NCBI GenBank assembly: GCA_947585525.1
Contig: CANPXA010000093.1
Span: 1-6,887, forward strand
Direction of reading: 5' to 3'
Source: an uncultured Akkermansia sp.
GTDB lineage: Bacteria; Verrucomicrobiota; Verrucomicrobiia; Verrucomicrobiales; Akkermansiaceae
Length of the DNA stretch: 6,887 nucleotides
The translations under genes and the position numbers were made by a program. This document shows, one piece after another, positions 1 through 6,629 of this stretch (position 1 is its first letter; every line of letters begins with the position of its first letter). The notes below the pieces were generated by a model. The model did not search any database and was not told the origin of the DNA. It worked only from the letters and a program-made list of their open reading frames with translations.

Positions 1-4
1 ATTT

Positions 5-1858
5 ATGGATAGCAATTACACGGAGGAAGATATCAAGACGCTGGATTGGCGGGAACACATCCGCTTGCGTCCCGGTATGTACATCGGGAGTTTGGGGGAC
101 GGTTCGGCATCGGATCACGGGCTGTACGTGCTGCTCAAGGAAGTGATCGACAACTCGATTGACGAGTTTGTGATGGGGAACGGCAAAAAGATCATCCTGA
201 CAATAGAGGAAGACGGCACGTGCGAGGTGCGCGACTTCGGACGAGGCATCCCACTGGGGAAACTCTACGAATGCGCGGCACAAATCAACACCGGCGGTAA
301 GTACGATGGCGAAGCCTTCAAGAAATCCGTGGGGCTCAACGGCGTGGGCATCAAGGCTGTGAACGCGCTCTCCTCGACCTTCACCGTGCAAGCCTACCGA
401 GAAGGGAAGACGCGCTGCATCACCTTCCATGAGGGGGAAAAAGTGAAGGGAAGCGACACGACGAAAAAGACAACCGAGGAGCCGGGGACCCGCGTGAGCT
501 TCCTCTTTGACCGCACGATATTTCCGGAGGATGCCGCGTACAACCCGGAGTTTGTGGAGCGCATGTGCCGCTACTACTGCTACCTGAACCCGGGGCTCAC
601 CATTGTATTCAACGGCAAAAGTTTCACCTCAAAAAACGGGCTGCTTGACCTGCTCCGCGAGGAGATGAGCGCAGAACCTCTCTATGAACCCATCCACCTC
701 GTGGGGGACGACATTGAGGTGGTGATCACTCACAGCGACTCCTACGGCGAATCCTACCATTCCTTTGTGAACGGGCAGCACACCACCATGGGAGGCACGC
801 ACCAGAACGCCTTCAAAGAAGCCATCGCCAAAACCCTGCAAAATTTCTACAAGAGGAATTACGAGGCAGGAGACATCCGAGCCTGCATCGAAGCAGCTAT
901 CAGCATCAAGGTCATCGAACCTGTCTTTGAATCCCAGACAAAAACTAAGTTGGGAAGCAACACGATGGGCCCCGGCAAGGAGACGATCCGCACCTTCGTG
1001 GGCAACTTCCTCGCAAAGGAACTGGACAACTACCTGCACCGCAATCCGGAGGTTGCCACGGCGATTGAAGAGAAGATCAAGGAGAATGAAAAGACGCGCA
1101 AGGAGGTGGCCGGCGTCACCGGCAAGATTGCCAAAGAACGCGCCAAAAAAGCAAAAATCCACACCAAGAAACTGCGCGATTGCCGGGTGCACTACGACAC
1201 GAAACACAAACGAGCCGGGGAAACCATGCTCTTCATTACCGAGGGTGATTCCGCCTCCGGCTCCATCACCACGGCTCGCGACGCAGAAACCCAGGCTGTA
1301 TTCTCCCTGCGAGGGAAACCTGCCAACAGCTACGGCATGAACAAATCCGCCCTCTTTGAGGAAAAGCGCAACGAGGAACTCGACTTCCTCCACCTCGCCC
1401 TCAATATCGATAAATCCATTGACGACCTGCGCTACAACAAGGTCATCATCGCCACGGATGCGGATGTGGACGGGATGCACATACGCCTGCTCATGCTTAC
1501 TTTCTTTATCCAGTACTTCCCGGAACTCATCCGCGAGGGGCACCTCTTCATCCTGCAAACGCCCCTCTTCCGCGTACGCAACAAGCAGAAAACCCTGTAC
1601 TGCTACTCGGAAGCCGAACGCGACCGCGCCATCAAAAAACTCGGCAAAAACCCGGAAATCACCCGTTTTAAGGGACTCGGCGAAATCTCGCCGGATGAGT
1701 TCCGCAATTTCATCGGCGATGATATACGGCTCCAAACCGTCACCCTGGAGAATGCCCACAATCTGCGCGATGTCCTGCGCTTCTACATGGGCGACAACAC
1801 GGACGACCGCCGGCAATACATCATCGACAACCTGCGTATCGAAGAAGACCTCGCCTGA
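5..1858 (+). CDS. parE: DNA topoisomerase IV subunit B (ParE), ATPase/Toprim subunit
   Basis: ATP-hydrolysing subunit of a type IIA topoisomerase. With ParC it decatenates daughter chromosomes and relaxes supercoils in the cytoplasm. At 617 aa it is complete and close to the usual ParE length. The GHKL ATPase domain shows E46 and N50 (EVIDN), D77 with GRGIP at 79-83, and the glycine loop GLNGVG at 110-115. The QTK loop is at 311-313. A Lys/Glu-rich stretch follows at about 355-390. The Toprim domain shows EGDSASGS at 413-420 (catalytic E413) and DADVD at 485-489 (metal ligands D485, D487). RFKGLGE lies at 554-560. The N-terminus (TLDWREHIRLRPGMYIG), EGDSASGS in place of EGDSAGGS, and RGKPANSYG are what I associate with Bacteroidota/PVC-type ParE rather than canonical GyrB. 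The first ATG fits that family start, but only 4 nt precede it, so the RBS and promoter cannot be seen. No parC-like gene follows. A second GyrB is the main alternative identity. Confidence 0.9.
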   Translation: MDSNYTEEDIKTLDWREHIRLRPGMYIGSLGDGSASDHGLYVLLKEVIDNSIDEFVMGNGKKIILTIEEDGTCEVRDFGRGIPLGKLYECAAQINTGGKYDGEAFKKSVGLNGVGIKAVNALSSTFTVQAYREGKTRCITFHEGEKVKGSDTTKKTTEEPGTRVSFLFDRTIFPEDAAYNPEFVERMCRYYCYLNPGLTIVFNGKSFTSKNGLLDLLREEMSAEPLYEPIHLVGDDIEVVITHSDSYGESYHSFVNGQHTTMGGTHQNAFKEAIAKTLQNFYKRNYEAGDIRACIEAAISIKVIEPVFESQTKTKLGSNTMGPGKETIRTFVGNFLAKELDNYLHRNPEVATAIEEKIKENEKTRKEVAGVTGKIAKERAKKAKIHTKKLRDCRVHYDTKHKRAGETMLFITEGDSASGSITTARDAETQAVFSLRGKPANSYGMNKSALFEEKRNEELDFLHLALNIDKSIDDLRYNKVIIATDADVDGMHIRLLMLTFFIQYFPELIREGHLFILQTPLFRVRNKQKTLYCYSEAERDRAIKKLGKNPEITRFKGLGEISPDEFRNFIGDDIRLQTVTLENAHNLRDVLRFYMGDNTDDRRQYIIDNLRIEEDLA

Positions 1859-1875
1859 TCCCCCACACTCCCGCC

Positions 1876-2571
1876 ATGAGAACCCTCATCATCGCACGCC
1901 ACGGCAACACCTTCCGCCCCGGAGAGACTCCCACCCGCGTCGGCGCCCGTACGGATCTCCCCCTCGTCGAGGAAGAGCGCGCCCGTGGCATCGGACGCTA
2001 CCTCAGGCAACTCAATCTTGTGCCGACGCGCATCCTCGCCGCTCCCCTGCAACGGACACTGCGCACGGCGGCTCTGGCTGCCGAAGAGCTCGGCAACCCC
2101 TGCTCTGTCACCCCGGATGCCCGCTTCATTGAGATCGACTACGGACCGGACGAAAATCACACCGAGCAAGACGTTATTCTCCGCCTCGGAAGGGACCATG
2201 CTCTCGCCGCCGGACAGGATCCCGATTCCCTCACGCAAGAAAAGCTGGAAGAACTCGGCACGCACGCCATTGAGCTGTGGAATGCCCGCGCCATCGTACC
2301 CCCCGGCTGGGTGGTCGATCCGCAACAAATCATACAAACGTGGCGGGAGACGGCAGACTCCATACAAGACGAAGAGACGCTGCTCTGCGTCTCTTCCAAC
2401 GGAACCATCCGCTTCGCACCCCACATCACGGACGACTACGATGCCTTCTGCGCCGAGCACGATATCAAGGTTCCCACCGGCGGGGTCTGCATCTTTTCCC
2501 GCGAGGAAAACTCCCCCTGGGTCTGCTCCGCCTGGGGCGTAAAAGCCTTCAAACAAACTCACTCAAAATAA
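1876..2571 (+). CDS. Histidine phosphatase superfamily protein, atypical second active-site motif
   Basis: A 231-aa cytoplasmic protein of the phosphoglycerate-mutase-like (His_Phos_1) fold; no signal peptide or membrane segment is seen. The N-terminal motif is intact: R8, H9, G10, N11 (ARHGNT), where H9 would be the phospho-accepting histidine. R60 sits in APLQRTLRTA, matching the usual SPLxRAxQTA arginine, and E86 sits in FIEIDYG, matching the usual acidic residue. The second motif, usually VSHGGTIR, reads VSSNGTIR at 172-179, so the second catalytic histidine is replaced by S174 and the next glycine by N175. Activity may be altered, or this may be a subfamily using another residue. The C-terminus (TGGVCIF to W220) resembles the usual end of the fold. 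The substrate cannot be told from sequence. It starts 17 nt after parE, probably in the same transcript; the leader is C-rich with no Shine-Dalgarno. The family call is firm, the function is not. Confidence 0.82.
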   Translation: MRTLIIARHGNTFRPGETPTRVGARTDLPLVEEERARGIGRYLRQLNLVPTRILAAPLQRTLRTAALAAEELGNPCSVTPDARFIEIDYGPDENHTEQDVILRLGRDHALAAGQDPDSLTQEKLEELGTHAIELWNARAIVPPGWVVDPQQIIQTWRETADSIQDEETLLCVSSNGTIRFAPHITDDYDAFCAEHDIKVPTGGVCIFSREENSPWVCSAWGVKAFKQTHSK

Positions 2572-2600
2572 CACACCCAAACCCAACCACACATCATTAT
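2546..2600 (+). other. G-free tract covering the mscL translation start
   Basis: Fifty-five consecutive bases contain no G. They run from the last codons of the phosphatase gene, through the 27-nt gap, to the T of the mscL ATG. The tract is mostly A and C, so the mRNA here cannot form G-C pairs within itself and cannot contain a GGAGG-type Shine-Dalgarno. This fits initiation on an unstructured leader. The composition is seen directly; the role in initiation is inferred. Confidence 0.6.
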
Positions 2601-3024
2601 GGACATCACCAAACTCAAACCCGCCTGGATCGATGAATTCAAAGCCTTCGCCCTGAAGGGAAACGTCATGGACATGGCTGTCGGTGTCATCATCGGCGGC
2701 GCCTTTGGCAAGATTGTGTCCTCCCTTGTGAGTGACATCATCATGCCGTTGGTTTCCCTGCTCACCGGAGGCACCGAGAATCTCGCCGCACTCTCTTGGA
2801 AGGTCAGCGAAGCTGAGGGAGCCGCCGAGGTGAAGTACGGAGTCTTCTGTCAAACGGTGCTCGACTTCCTCATCATCTCGCTCTCCATTTTCTTCGCTAT
2901 CCGCATTCTCTGCTCCTTCCGGGCCAAGGACAAGGAGGAAGCTGCTCCCGAAGCTCCCGCTCCCACTCCGGAAGACACGCTTCTGCTGCGCGAGATCCGC
3001 GATGCTCTCAAGAAAGGCGAGTGA
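2599..3024 (+). CDS. mscL: Large-conductance mechanosensitive channel MscL
   Basis: Homopentameric inner-membrane channel that opens under membrane tension and releases solutes during hypo-osmotic shock. At 141 aa it is close to the E. coli length of 136. Features in order: a short N-terminal extension; an amphipathic helix (DEFKAFAL, 12-19); TM1 at about 22-51, with GNVMDMAVGV at the pore, IIGGAFGKIVSSLVSDIIMP and the family glycine G29; a periplasmic loop at about 55-80; TM2 at about 82-106 (YGVFCQTVLDFLIISLSIFFAI); an Ala/Pro/Glu-rich linker; and the C-terminal helix LLLREIRDALKK (128-139). By alignment to E. coli MscL, the hydrophobic gate pair L19/V23 corresponds to M26/V30, a mild change at the constriction. 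The start is the only ATG that gives the complete amphipathic helix. It lies 27 nt after the phosphatase gene and probably shares its transcript. Confidence 0.96.
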   Translation: MDITKLKPAWIDEFKAFALKGNVMDMAVGVIIGGAFGKIVSSLVSDIIMPLVSLLTGGTENLAALSWKVSEAEGAAEVKYGVFCQTVLDFLIISLSIFFAIRILCSFRAKDKEEAAPEAPAPTPEDTLLLREIRDALKKGE

Positions 3025-3043
3025 TAACTTCGCTCCTCGTTTT

Positions 3044-3080
3044 CTCCGCTCAGTCGGCTGATCTCGTCGGCTGAGCGGAG
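3044..3080 (+). terminator. Hairpin downstream of mscL, possible terminator
   Basis: A perfect 10-bp inverted repeat (CTCCGCTCAG at 3044-3053, CTGAGCGGAG at 3071-3080) encloses a 17-nt loop and begins 20 bp after the mscL stop. It is placed and GC-rich enough to end the parE-phosphatase-mscL transcript. No T-run follows directly; the next bases are mixed, with a pyrimidine-rich stretch from about 3089. It is therefore not a textbook intrinsic terminator and could instead protect mRNA 3' ends. The 9-mer GTCGGCTGA occurs twice (3053-3061 and 3066-3074), across the loop and stem edges. Confidence 0.5.
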
Positions 3081-3173
3081 GCAGGAGTCCCCTTTCCTCC
3101 TCTTGAGACGATTTTCCCTTGCCACGCGCACCGTTCTGCTCCAAACGAGACTCTCCCTGCACCGTCCATCCGA

Positions 3174-4274
3174 ATGCGGCACTTGCTTCTCGCCTTTTTC
3201 CTCTGCATCGGCTTGCTGCTCTCCGCGGCTTGCCCCGCCTCGGCTTGGGAAGGAAAATGGCAGGTAGATTCCTTCAACGGGGTTGACTACGTCCACCTCA
3301 GTGACGTCTGGAAATTCTACGGTTTTTCCCCAAAACAGGGAAAACCGGGTTGCGTCTCGTTCGGCGCCGGGAACCGAGTCGTCTCCGTCCGCCCCTCCAA
3401 ACAAGATTTTTACGTCAACAACTTTCGCTACATCCTTTCCTACCCCGTGCTGCAGAGCAACGGTCGCCTCTATATCTCTGCCATCGACATGAGCAAACTT
3501 GTCGATCCCGTGTTGCGTCCGCGCCTCTCCAAATCCGGTCGGATCACCACGGTTGTCCTGGACCCCGGGCACGGAGGACACGACGCAGGGGCGGTGAGTC
3601 CGTACGCTCGCGAAAAGGACTGTAATCTGGCGCTTGCTCTCAAAGTACGCGATAAGTTGAAGAAAGCCGGCTTCAAGGTTGTCATGACCCGCGACCGTGA
3701 CTTCTTCCTCACCCTCGGAGATCGCGTGGCCATCGCCAACCGCACCCCGGAATCCATCTTCGTGAGCATCCACCACAACTCCGGTCGCAGCGCCGCATCC
3801 GGCATCGAAACTTTCACTCTGGCCCCCCACGGCACCACCTCCCCGTTCGCCCGCACCCGGCGAACAGAAGATCTCGCGGGCAACAATCAGGACAGCGAAA
3901 ATATAGCCCTCGCCACAGCAGTCCATAGCTACTCCATCAAGAAAACGAACGCCATCGACCGCGGTATCCAACGCGCCCGTTTCTCCGTACTCTGCACCAT
4001 CAAACGCCCGGCCATTCTTTTTGAAGGAGGATTCGTAACCAATCCGCAAGAAGGCGCCAAAATCGCCTCCTCTGCTTACCAAAACCTCCTCGCTCAATGT
4101 ATCTGCGACGGCATCCTTCGCTACACCTTCAACACACGCCCTACGTCCGCTCCCGTGCGACACTCCGGCAGCGGCTCCACCAGAGCCGGTACGACTGCCG
4201 GCACGCCACGCGCCGGGTTCAGTCGCTCGAGCGATGGCGCCATCATCACCTACCCTTCCCGTTACTCGAAATAG
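3174..4274 (+). CDS. Exported N-acetylmuramoyl-L-alanine amidase (Amidase_3 family), first of a tandem pair
   Basis: Zinc-dependent amidase that would cut the bond between N-acetylmuramic acid and L-alanine in peptidoglycan outside the inner membrane. At 366 aa, residues 1-24 form a signal peptide (hydrophobic LLLAFFLCIGLLL, likely cleavage after ASA, 22-24). Residues about 30-118 form a small beta-rich region with YVNNFRY and NGRLYISAIDM, reminiscent of the copper-amine-oxidase-like N-terminal stalk domain. The catalytic domain, about 124-318, shows zinc ligands H133 (DPGHGG), E147 (REKD) and H200 (SIHHNS), plus catalytic E284 (FEGGFVTNP). The stretch between H200 and E284 is short and lacks the autoinhibitory helix insert of E. 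coli AmiB/AmiC. The tail, about 320-366, is Ser/Thr/Gly/Arg-rich and probably disordered. It has no Shine-Dalgarno and follows a 149-bp gap in which I see no clear promoter. Its stop directly abuts the next gene's ATG. Family assignment is firm; the physiological role (division, turnover, sporulation-like) cannot be told. Confidence 0.92.
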   Translation: MRHLLLAFFLCIGLLLSAACPASAWEGKWQVDSFNGVDYVHLSDVWKFYGFSPKQGKPGCVSFGAGNRVVSVRPSKQDFYVNNFRYILSYPVLQSNGRLYISAIDMSKLVDPVLRPRLSKSGRITTVVLDPGHGGHDAGAVSPYAREKDCNLALALKVRDKLKKAGFKVVMTRDRDFFLTLGDRVAIANRTPESIFVSIHHNSGRSAASGIETFTLAPHGTTSPFARTRRTEDLAGNNQDSENIALATAVHSYSIKKTNAIDRGIQRARFSVLCTIKRPAILFEGGFVTNPQEGAKIASSAYQNLLAQCICDGILRYTFNTRPTSAPVRHSGSGSTRAGTTAGTPRAGFSRSSDGAIITYPSRYSK

Positions 4275-5399
4275 ATGATGTTCCCCTTCTCCCGCCATCT
4301 CTCGCTTCTGTTCGCCCTGCTTATCCCCCTTTGCCCGGCTCAAGATGAAGCGGCTCCTTCCCAGGCGGCTGCCTGGGCTCCCGCCACCATGGTTCGCGAC
4401 GTCCCCTACCAATCCGTCAACGAATTGCGCAATTTTTACAAACTCGACACCGTCGCGCGCGCCTCACGCAAGGGCGCCCTCGCCATGGGCAACTCCGACA
4501 TCTCGCTTGAACTCGGTCCCGGTCCCCTTTCCATGCGCCTCGGCGGTATTCCCCTCGCCTTAGCTCACCCCCTCGCACGCGACACCAAAGGCAACCTCCT
4601 GCTCTCACGCTCCGATTGGGTCATGTGGCTGGATCCCATTCTGCGACCCACCTACATCCAAAAGCGGGAAGTCATCTCCACCGTCGTCATCGACGCCGGT
4701 CATGGCGGACGCGACACCGGCGCCTCTTTTGACGGCACCTCGGAAAAACAGGTTGTCCTTCTCGTGGCGCAAGCCCTCAAGCAACAGCTTGAAACAATCG
4801 GGCTGCGTGTCGTACTCACCCGCGACTCCGACATCTTTGTCTCCGACCAACAACGAGTGGACGCCACGGCAGATATGCAGCAGGCTGTTTTCCTCAGTCT
4901 TCATGTCAACAGCGCCGATCCCAATGCCTGCGGACCTGAAGTCTATCGGCTCGCTCCCCCTCGCGATGCCCATCACCCCGCTCCCGGCAACGGAGAAGAT
5001 GCCCGCAACGCCGCGCTGGCTTACGCCGTGGAGAGCGCATTGAGCAGTGTGGCGGGCCGCGTAAGCGCCGGTTGCTGCTACGCGCACTACACCTTGTTAA
5101 GCTCTCTGCGCATCCCGGCCGTGTGGGTCGAGCTCGGCTACGCAACAAATGACCGCGAGGGCAAATTACTCAACTCCCCGGAGTACCGAGAAAAATTAGC
5201 ACAGGCCATTGCCCGCGGAGTGGCTACTTTTGCTCGAGCCACTAATCCCCAAACCAAACTGACCGTCACCCAAGCCCCCAAGGTCACCAAACCTGCAACG
5301 CCTCCATCGGCTTCCCGCAACGAGACGAAAGGTGCGTCCCGCGCGTCCGACTCCAACCGAAATAACCGCTCGCGCTCCCGACGCAGGAGGAGGAATTGA
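4275..5399 (+). CDS. Exported N-acetylmuramoyl-L-alanine amidase paralogue (Amidase_3), with Arg-rich tail
   Basis: A second 374-aa amidase with the same architecture as its upstream neighbour. The signal peptide is residues 1 to about 22 (LSLLFALLIPLCPA, cleavage probably before QDE). A divergent stalk-like N-terminal domain spans about 40-125. It aligns with its neighbour through VPYQSVNELRNFYKL and the shared LDPILRP (119-125, against VDPVLRP). The catalytic domain, about 134-320, shows H143 (DAGHGG), E157 (SEKQ), H210 (SLHVNS) and catalytic E286 (VELGYATN), so it should be active. CC occurs at 267-268. The tail from about 324 is rich in Thr, Pro, Ala, Lys and Ser and ends in a strongly basic SRSRRRRRN. 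The ATG follows the previous gene's TAG with no gap, and a second in-frame ATG comes at once (4278), so the start could be either. This spacing implies one mRNA and probable translational coupling. The overall sequence is well diverged from its neighbour, so the duplication is old or the pair was assembled from related genes. Confidence 0.9.
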   Translation: MMFPFSRHLSLLFALLIPLCPAQDEAAPSQAAAWAPATMVRDVPYQSVNELRNFYKLDTVARASRKGALAMGNSDISLELGPGPLSMRLGGIPLALAHPLARDTKGNLLLSRSDWVMWLDPILRPTYIQKREVISTVVIDAGHGGRDTGASFDGTSEKQVVLLVAQALKQQLETIGLRVVLTRDSDIFVSDQQRVDATADMQQAVFLSLHVNSADPNACGPEVYRLAPPRDAHHPAPGNGEDARNAALAYAVESALSSVAGRVSAGCCYAHYTLLSSLRIPAVWVELGYATNDREGKLLNSPEYREKLAQAIARGVATFARATNPQTKLTVTQAPKVTKPATPPSASRNETKGASRASDSNRNNRSRSRRRRRN

Positions 5400-5421
5400 C
5401 CCCATTTGAGGAACAAACTCC

Positions 5422-5438
5422 GCGGTTTTCCCGACCGC
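5422..5438. terminator. Weak hairpin between converging genes
   Basis: The 48-bp gap between the converging amidase and metK genes contains a 5-bp inverted repeat (GCGGT at 5422-5426, ACCGC at 5434-5438) with a 7-nt loop that includes TTTCCC. It could act in both directions, as expected for a shared terminator. The stem is short and no T-run follows on either strand, so support is weak. Confidence 0.25.
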
Positions 5439-5447
5439 TGCCTCCGA

Positions 5448-6629
5448 CTACTTGAGCGCCTCCAGCCTCTCCGGGTCGAGTTTCTCCCAAGGCAAATCGG
5501 GCTTGGTAAAATGCCCGTAGTTCGTGGAATGCCGGAAGATAGGACGCCGCAATCCCAACACAGCTTCCATATCCGCGGGTTTGAAGGAAAAGATTTCCTT
5601 CACGCGCCGGATAATTTCCTCCTCGCTCACACGCGCCGTTCCAAAGGTGTCCACATCAATCATGATCGACACCGGGGACGCCTTGCCGATGGCGTAGGCC
5701 ACCTGCAATTCACAGCGGTTCGCCAGCCCCGCCGCCACGACGTGTTTCGCCACCCAACGGCACATATACGCCCCACTGCGATCCACCTTGCTGCAATCCT
5801 TCCCGGAAAATGCCCCGCCGCCGTGCCTCCCCATGCCGCCGTACGTGTCCACGATGATCTTCCGACCGGTGAGACCGGAATCTCCATGCGGTCCCCCGAT
5901 CACGAAGCGCCCTGTCGGGTTGATGTAGAACTCTGTCTCCTCGCGAAGAAGCGAATCCGGCAGCACTCGCCGCACCAGCCCCGTACAATACTGACGTATC
6001 TCCGGGAGGCTCACCTCCTCCGTGTGTTGCGTGCTCAACACGACGTTGACGATGCGAGCAGGGCGTCCATCCGGTCCGTACTCCACGGCTACCTGGCTCT
6101 TGCTATCCGGTCTCAGCCAAGGGACTTCTCCCGCGTGCCTTGCCCCGGCGAGCTCCCTCATGATGCGGTGGGCGTACATGATAGGCGCGGGCATGAGTTC
6201 AGGCGTTTCATCGGAGGCAAAGCCAAACATGATTCCCTGGTCTCCGGCTCCTTGTTCCGCCCCGTCCTTACCCTCCGCTGCTCGCGCATCCACTCCCTGC
6301 GCGATATCCGGACTCTGCTCCGACAAGAAATTGAGCACTTTTACCCGTTCGGCATTGAAGATCTCATCGTCCTCGGCTGTGCGATAACCGATCTCTCGTA
6401 TGGTGTTGCGCACGATCGCCTCGTAGTCAACCTTCGCCCTCGTGGTAATTTCTCCCGCAAGCACCACGTGGTCGTCCTTCACCAGTGTCTCACAGGCAAC
6501 CCTGCTGTCACTGTCCTGCTCCAAACAGGCGTCCAAGATGCTGTCCGATATCAGATCCGCCACCTTGTCCGGGTGCCCCTCACCAACGGATTCCGAAGTA
6601 AATAAATGTGGTGTCTTCATGGTAAACAT
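5448..6629 (-). CDS. metK: S-adenosylmethionine synthetase (methionine adenosyltransferase)
   Basis: Makes S-adenosylmethionine from methionine and ATP, with release of phosphate and pyrophosphate; cytoplasmic, usually a tetramer needing Mg2+ and K+. At 393 aa it is close to the usual 380-400. Family signatures are intact: HLFTSESVGEGHPDK at 8-22 with catalytic H19 and D21; a flexible-loop region around QSPDIAQGVD (105-114); GAGDQGIMFG at 127-136; GDSGLTGRK at 249-257; and GGGAFSGKD at 270-278. Two starts are possible: the ATG at 6629, preceded by GAGAG with 6-nt spacing, or the ATG at 6620 (MKTPHLFTSES). The second matches the usual short family N-terminus better. I keep the longer form because the only SD-like sequence points to it. 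It converges on the amidase pair and is preceded by a plausible own promoter, so it is probably monocistronic within what is visible. Confidence 0.97.
   Translation of the reverse strand: MFTMKTPHLFTSESVGEGHPDKVADLISDSILDACLEQDSDSRVACETLVKDDHVVLAGEITTRAKVDYEAIVRNTIREIGYRTAEDDEIFNAERVKVLNFLSEQSPDIAQGVDARAAEGKDGAEQGAGDQGIMFGFASDETPELMPAPIMYAHRIMRELAGARHAGEVPWLRPDSKSQVAVEYGPDGRPARIVNVVLSTQHTEEVSLPEIRQYCTGLVRRVLPDSLLREETEFYINPTGRFVIGGPHGDSGLTGRKIIVDTYGGMGRHGGGAFSGKDCSKVDRSGAYMCRWVAKHVVAAGLANRCELQVAYAIGKASPVSIMIDVDTFGTARVSEEEIIRRVKEIFSFKPADMEAVLGLRRPIFRHSTNYGHFTKPDLPWEKLDPERLEALK

Noticed and set aside
629..1816. Long open frame on the minus strand across parE (395 codons)
   Set aside because: It lies wholly inside a strongly conserved ParE gene, and its translation has no recognisable domain. 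Open antisense frames are expected from GC-rich third positions.
5..1858. Calling the first gene gyrB
   Set aside because: The N-terminal sequence, EGDSASGS and RGKPANSYG, and the length fit Bacteroidota/PVC-type ParE better. A divergent second GyrB remains possible but less likely.
2571..2592. CCCAAA/CCCAA telomere-like repeat before mscL
   Set aside because: There are only two imperfect units inside a generally A/C-rich leader. There is no array and nothing to suggest a replicon end.
3174..3245. Lipoprotein signal in the first amidase (SAAC, C20)
   Set aside because: The -3 position is Ser rather than Leu/Val/Ile, and a good signal peptidase I site (ASA before W25) follows, so ordinary secretion is more likely.
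2850..4412. 520-codon open frame on the minus strand over mscL, the hairpin and the first amidase
   Set aside because: It crosses three features with clear plus-strand coding signal, is compositionally skewed (Gly, Arg, Ala, Val) and has no recognisable motif. Codon bias of the sense genes explains it.
5406..6605. 399-codon plus-strand open frame opposite metK, preceded by AGGAGGAGG
   Set aside because: The opposite strand is an intact, highly conserved MetK. The SD-like AGGAGGAGG is simply the Arg codons ending the amidase gene, and the translation is rich in His and Arg with no domain.
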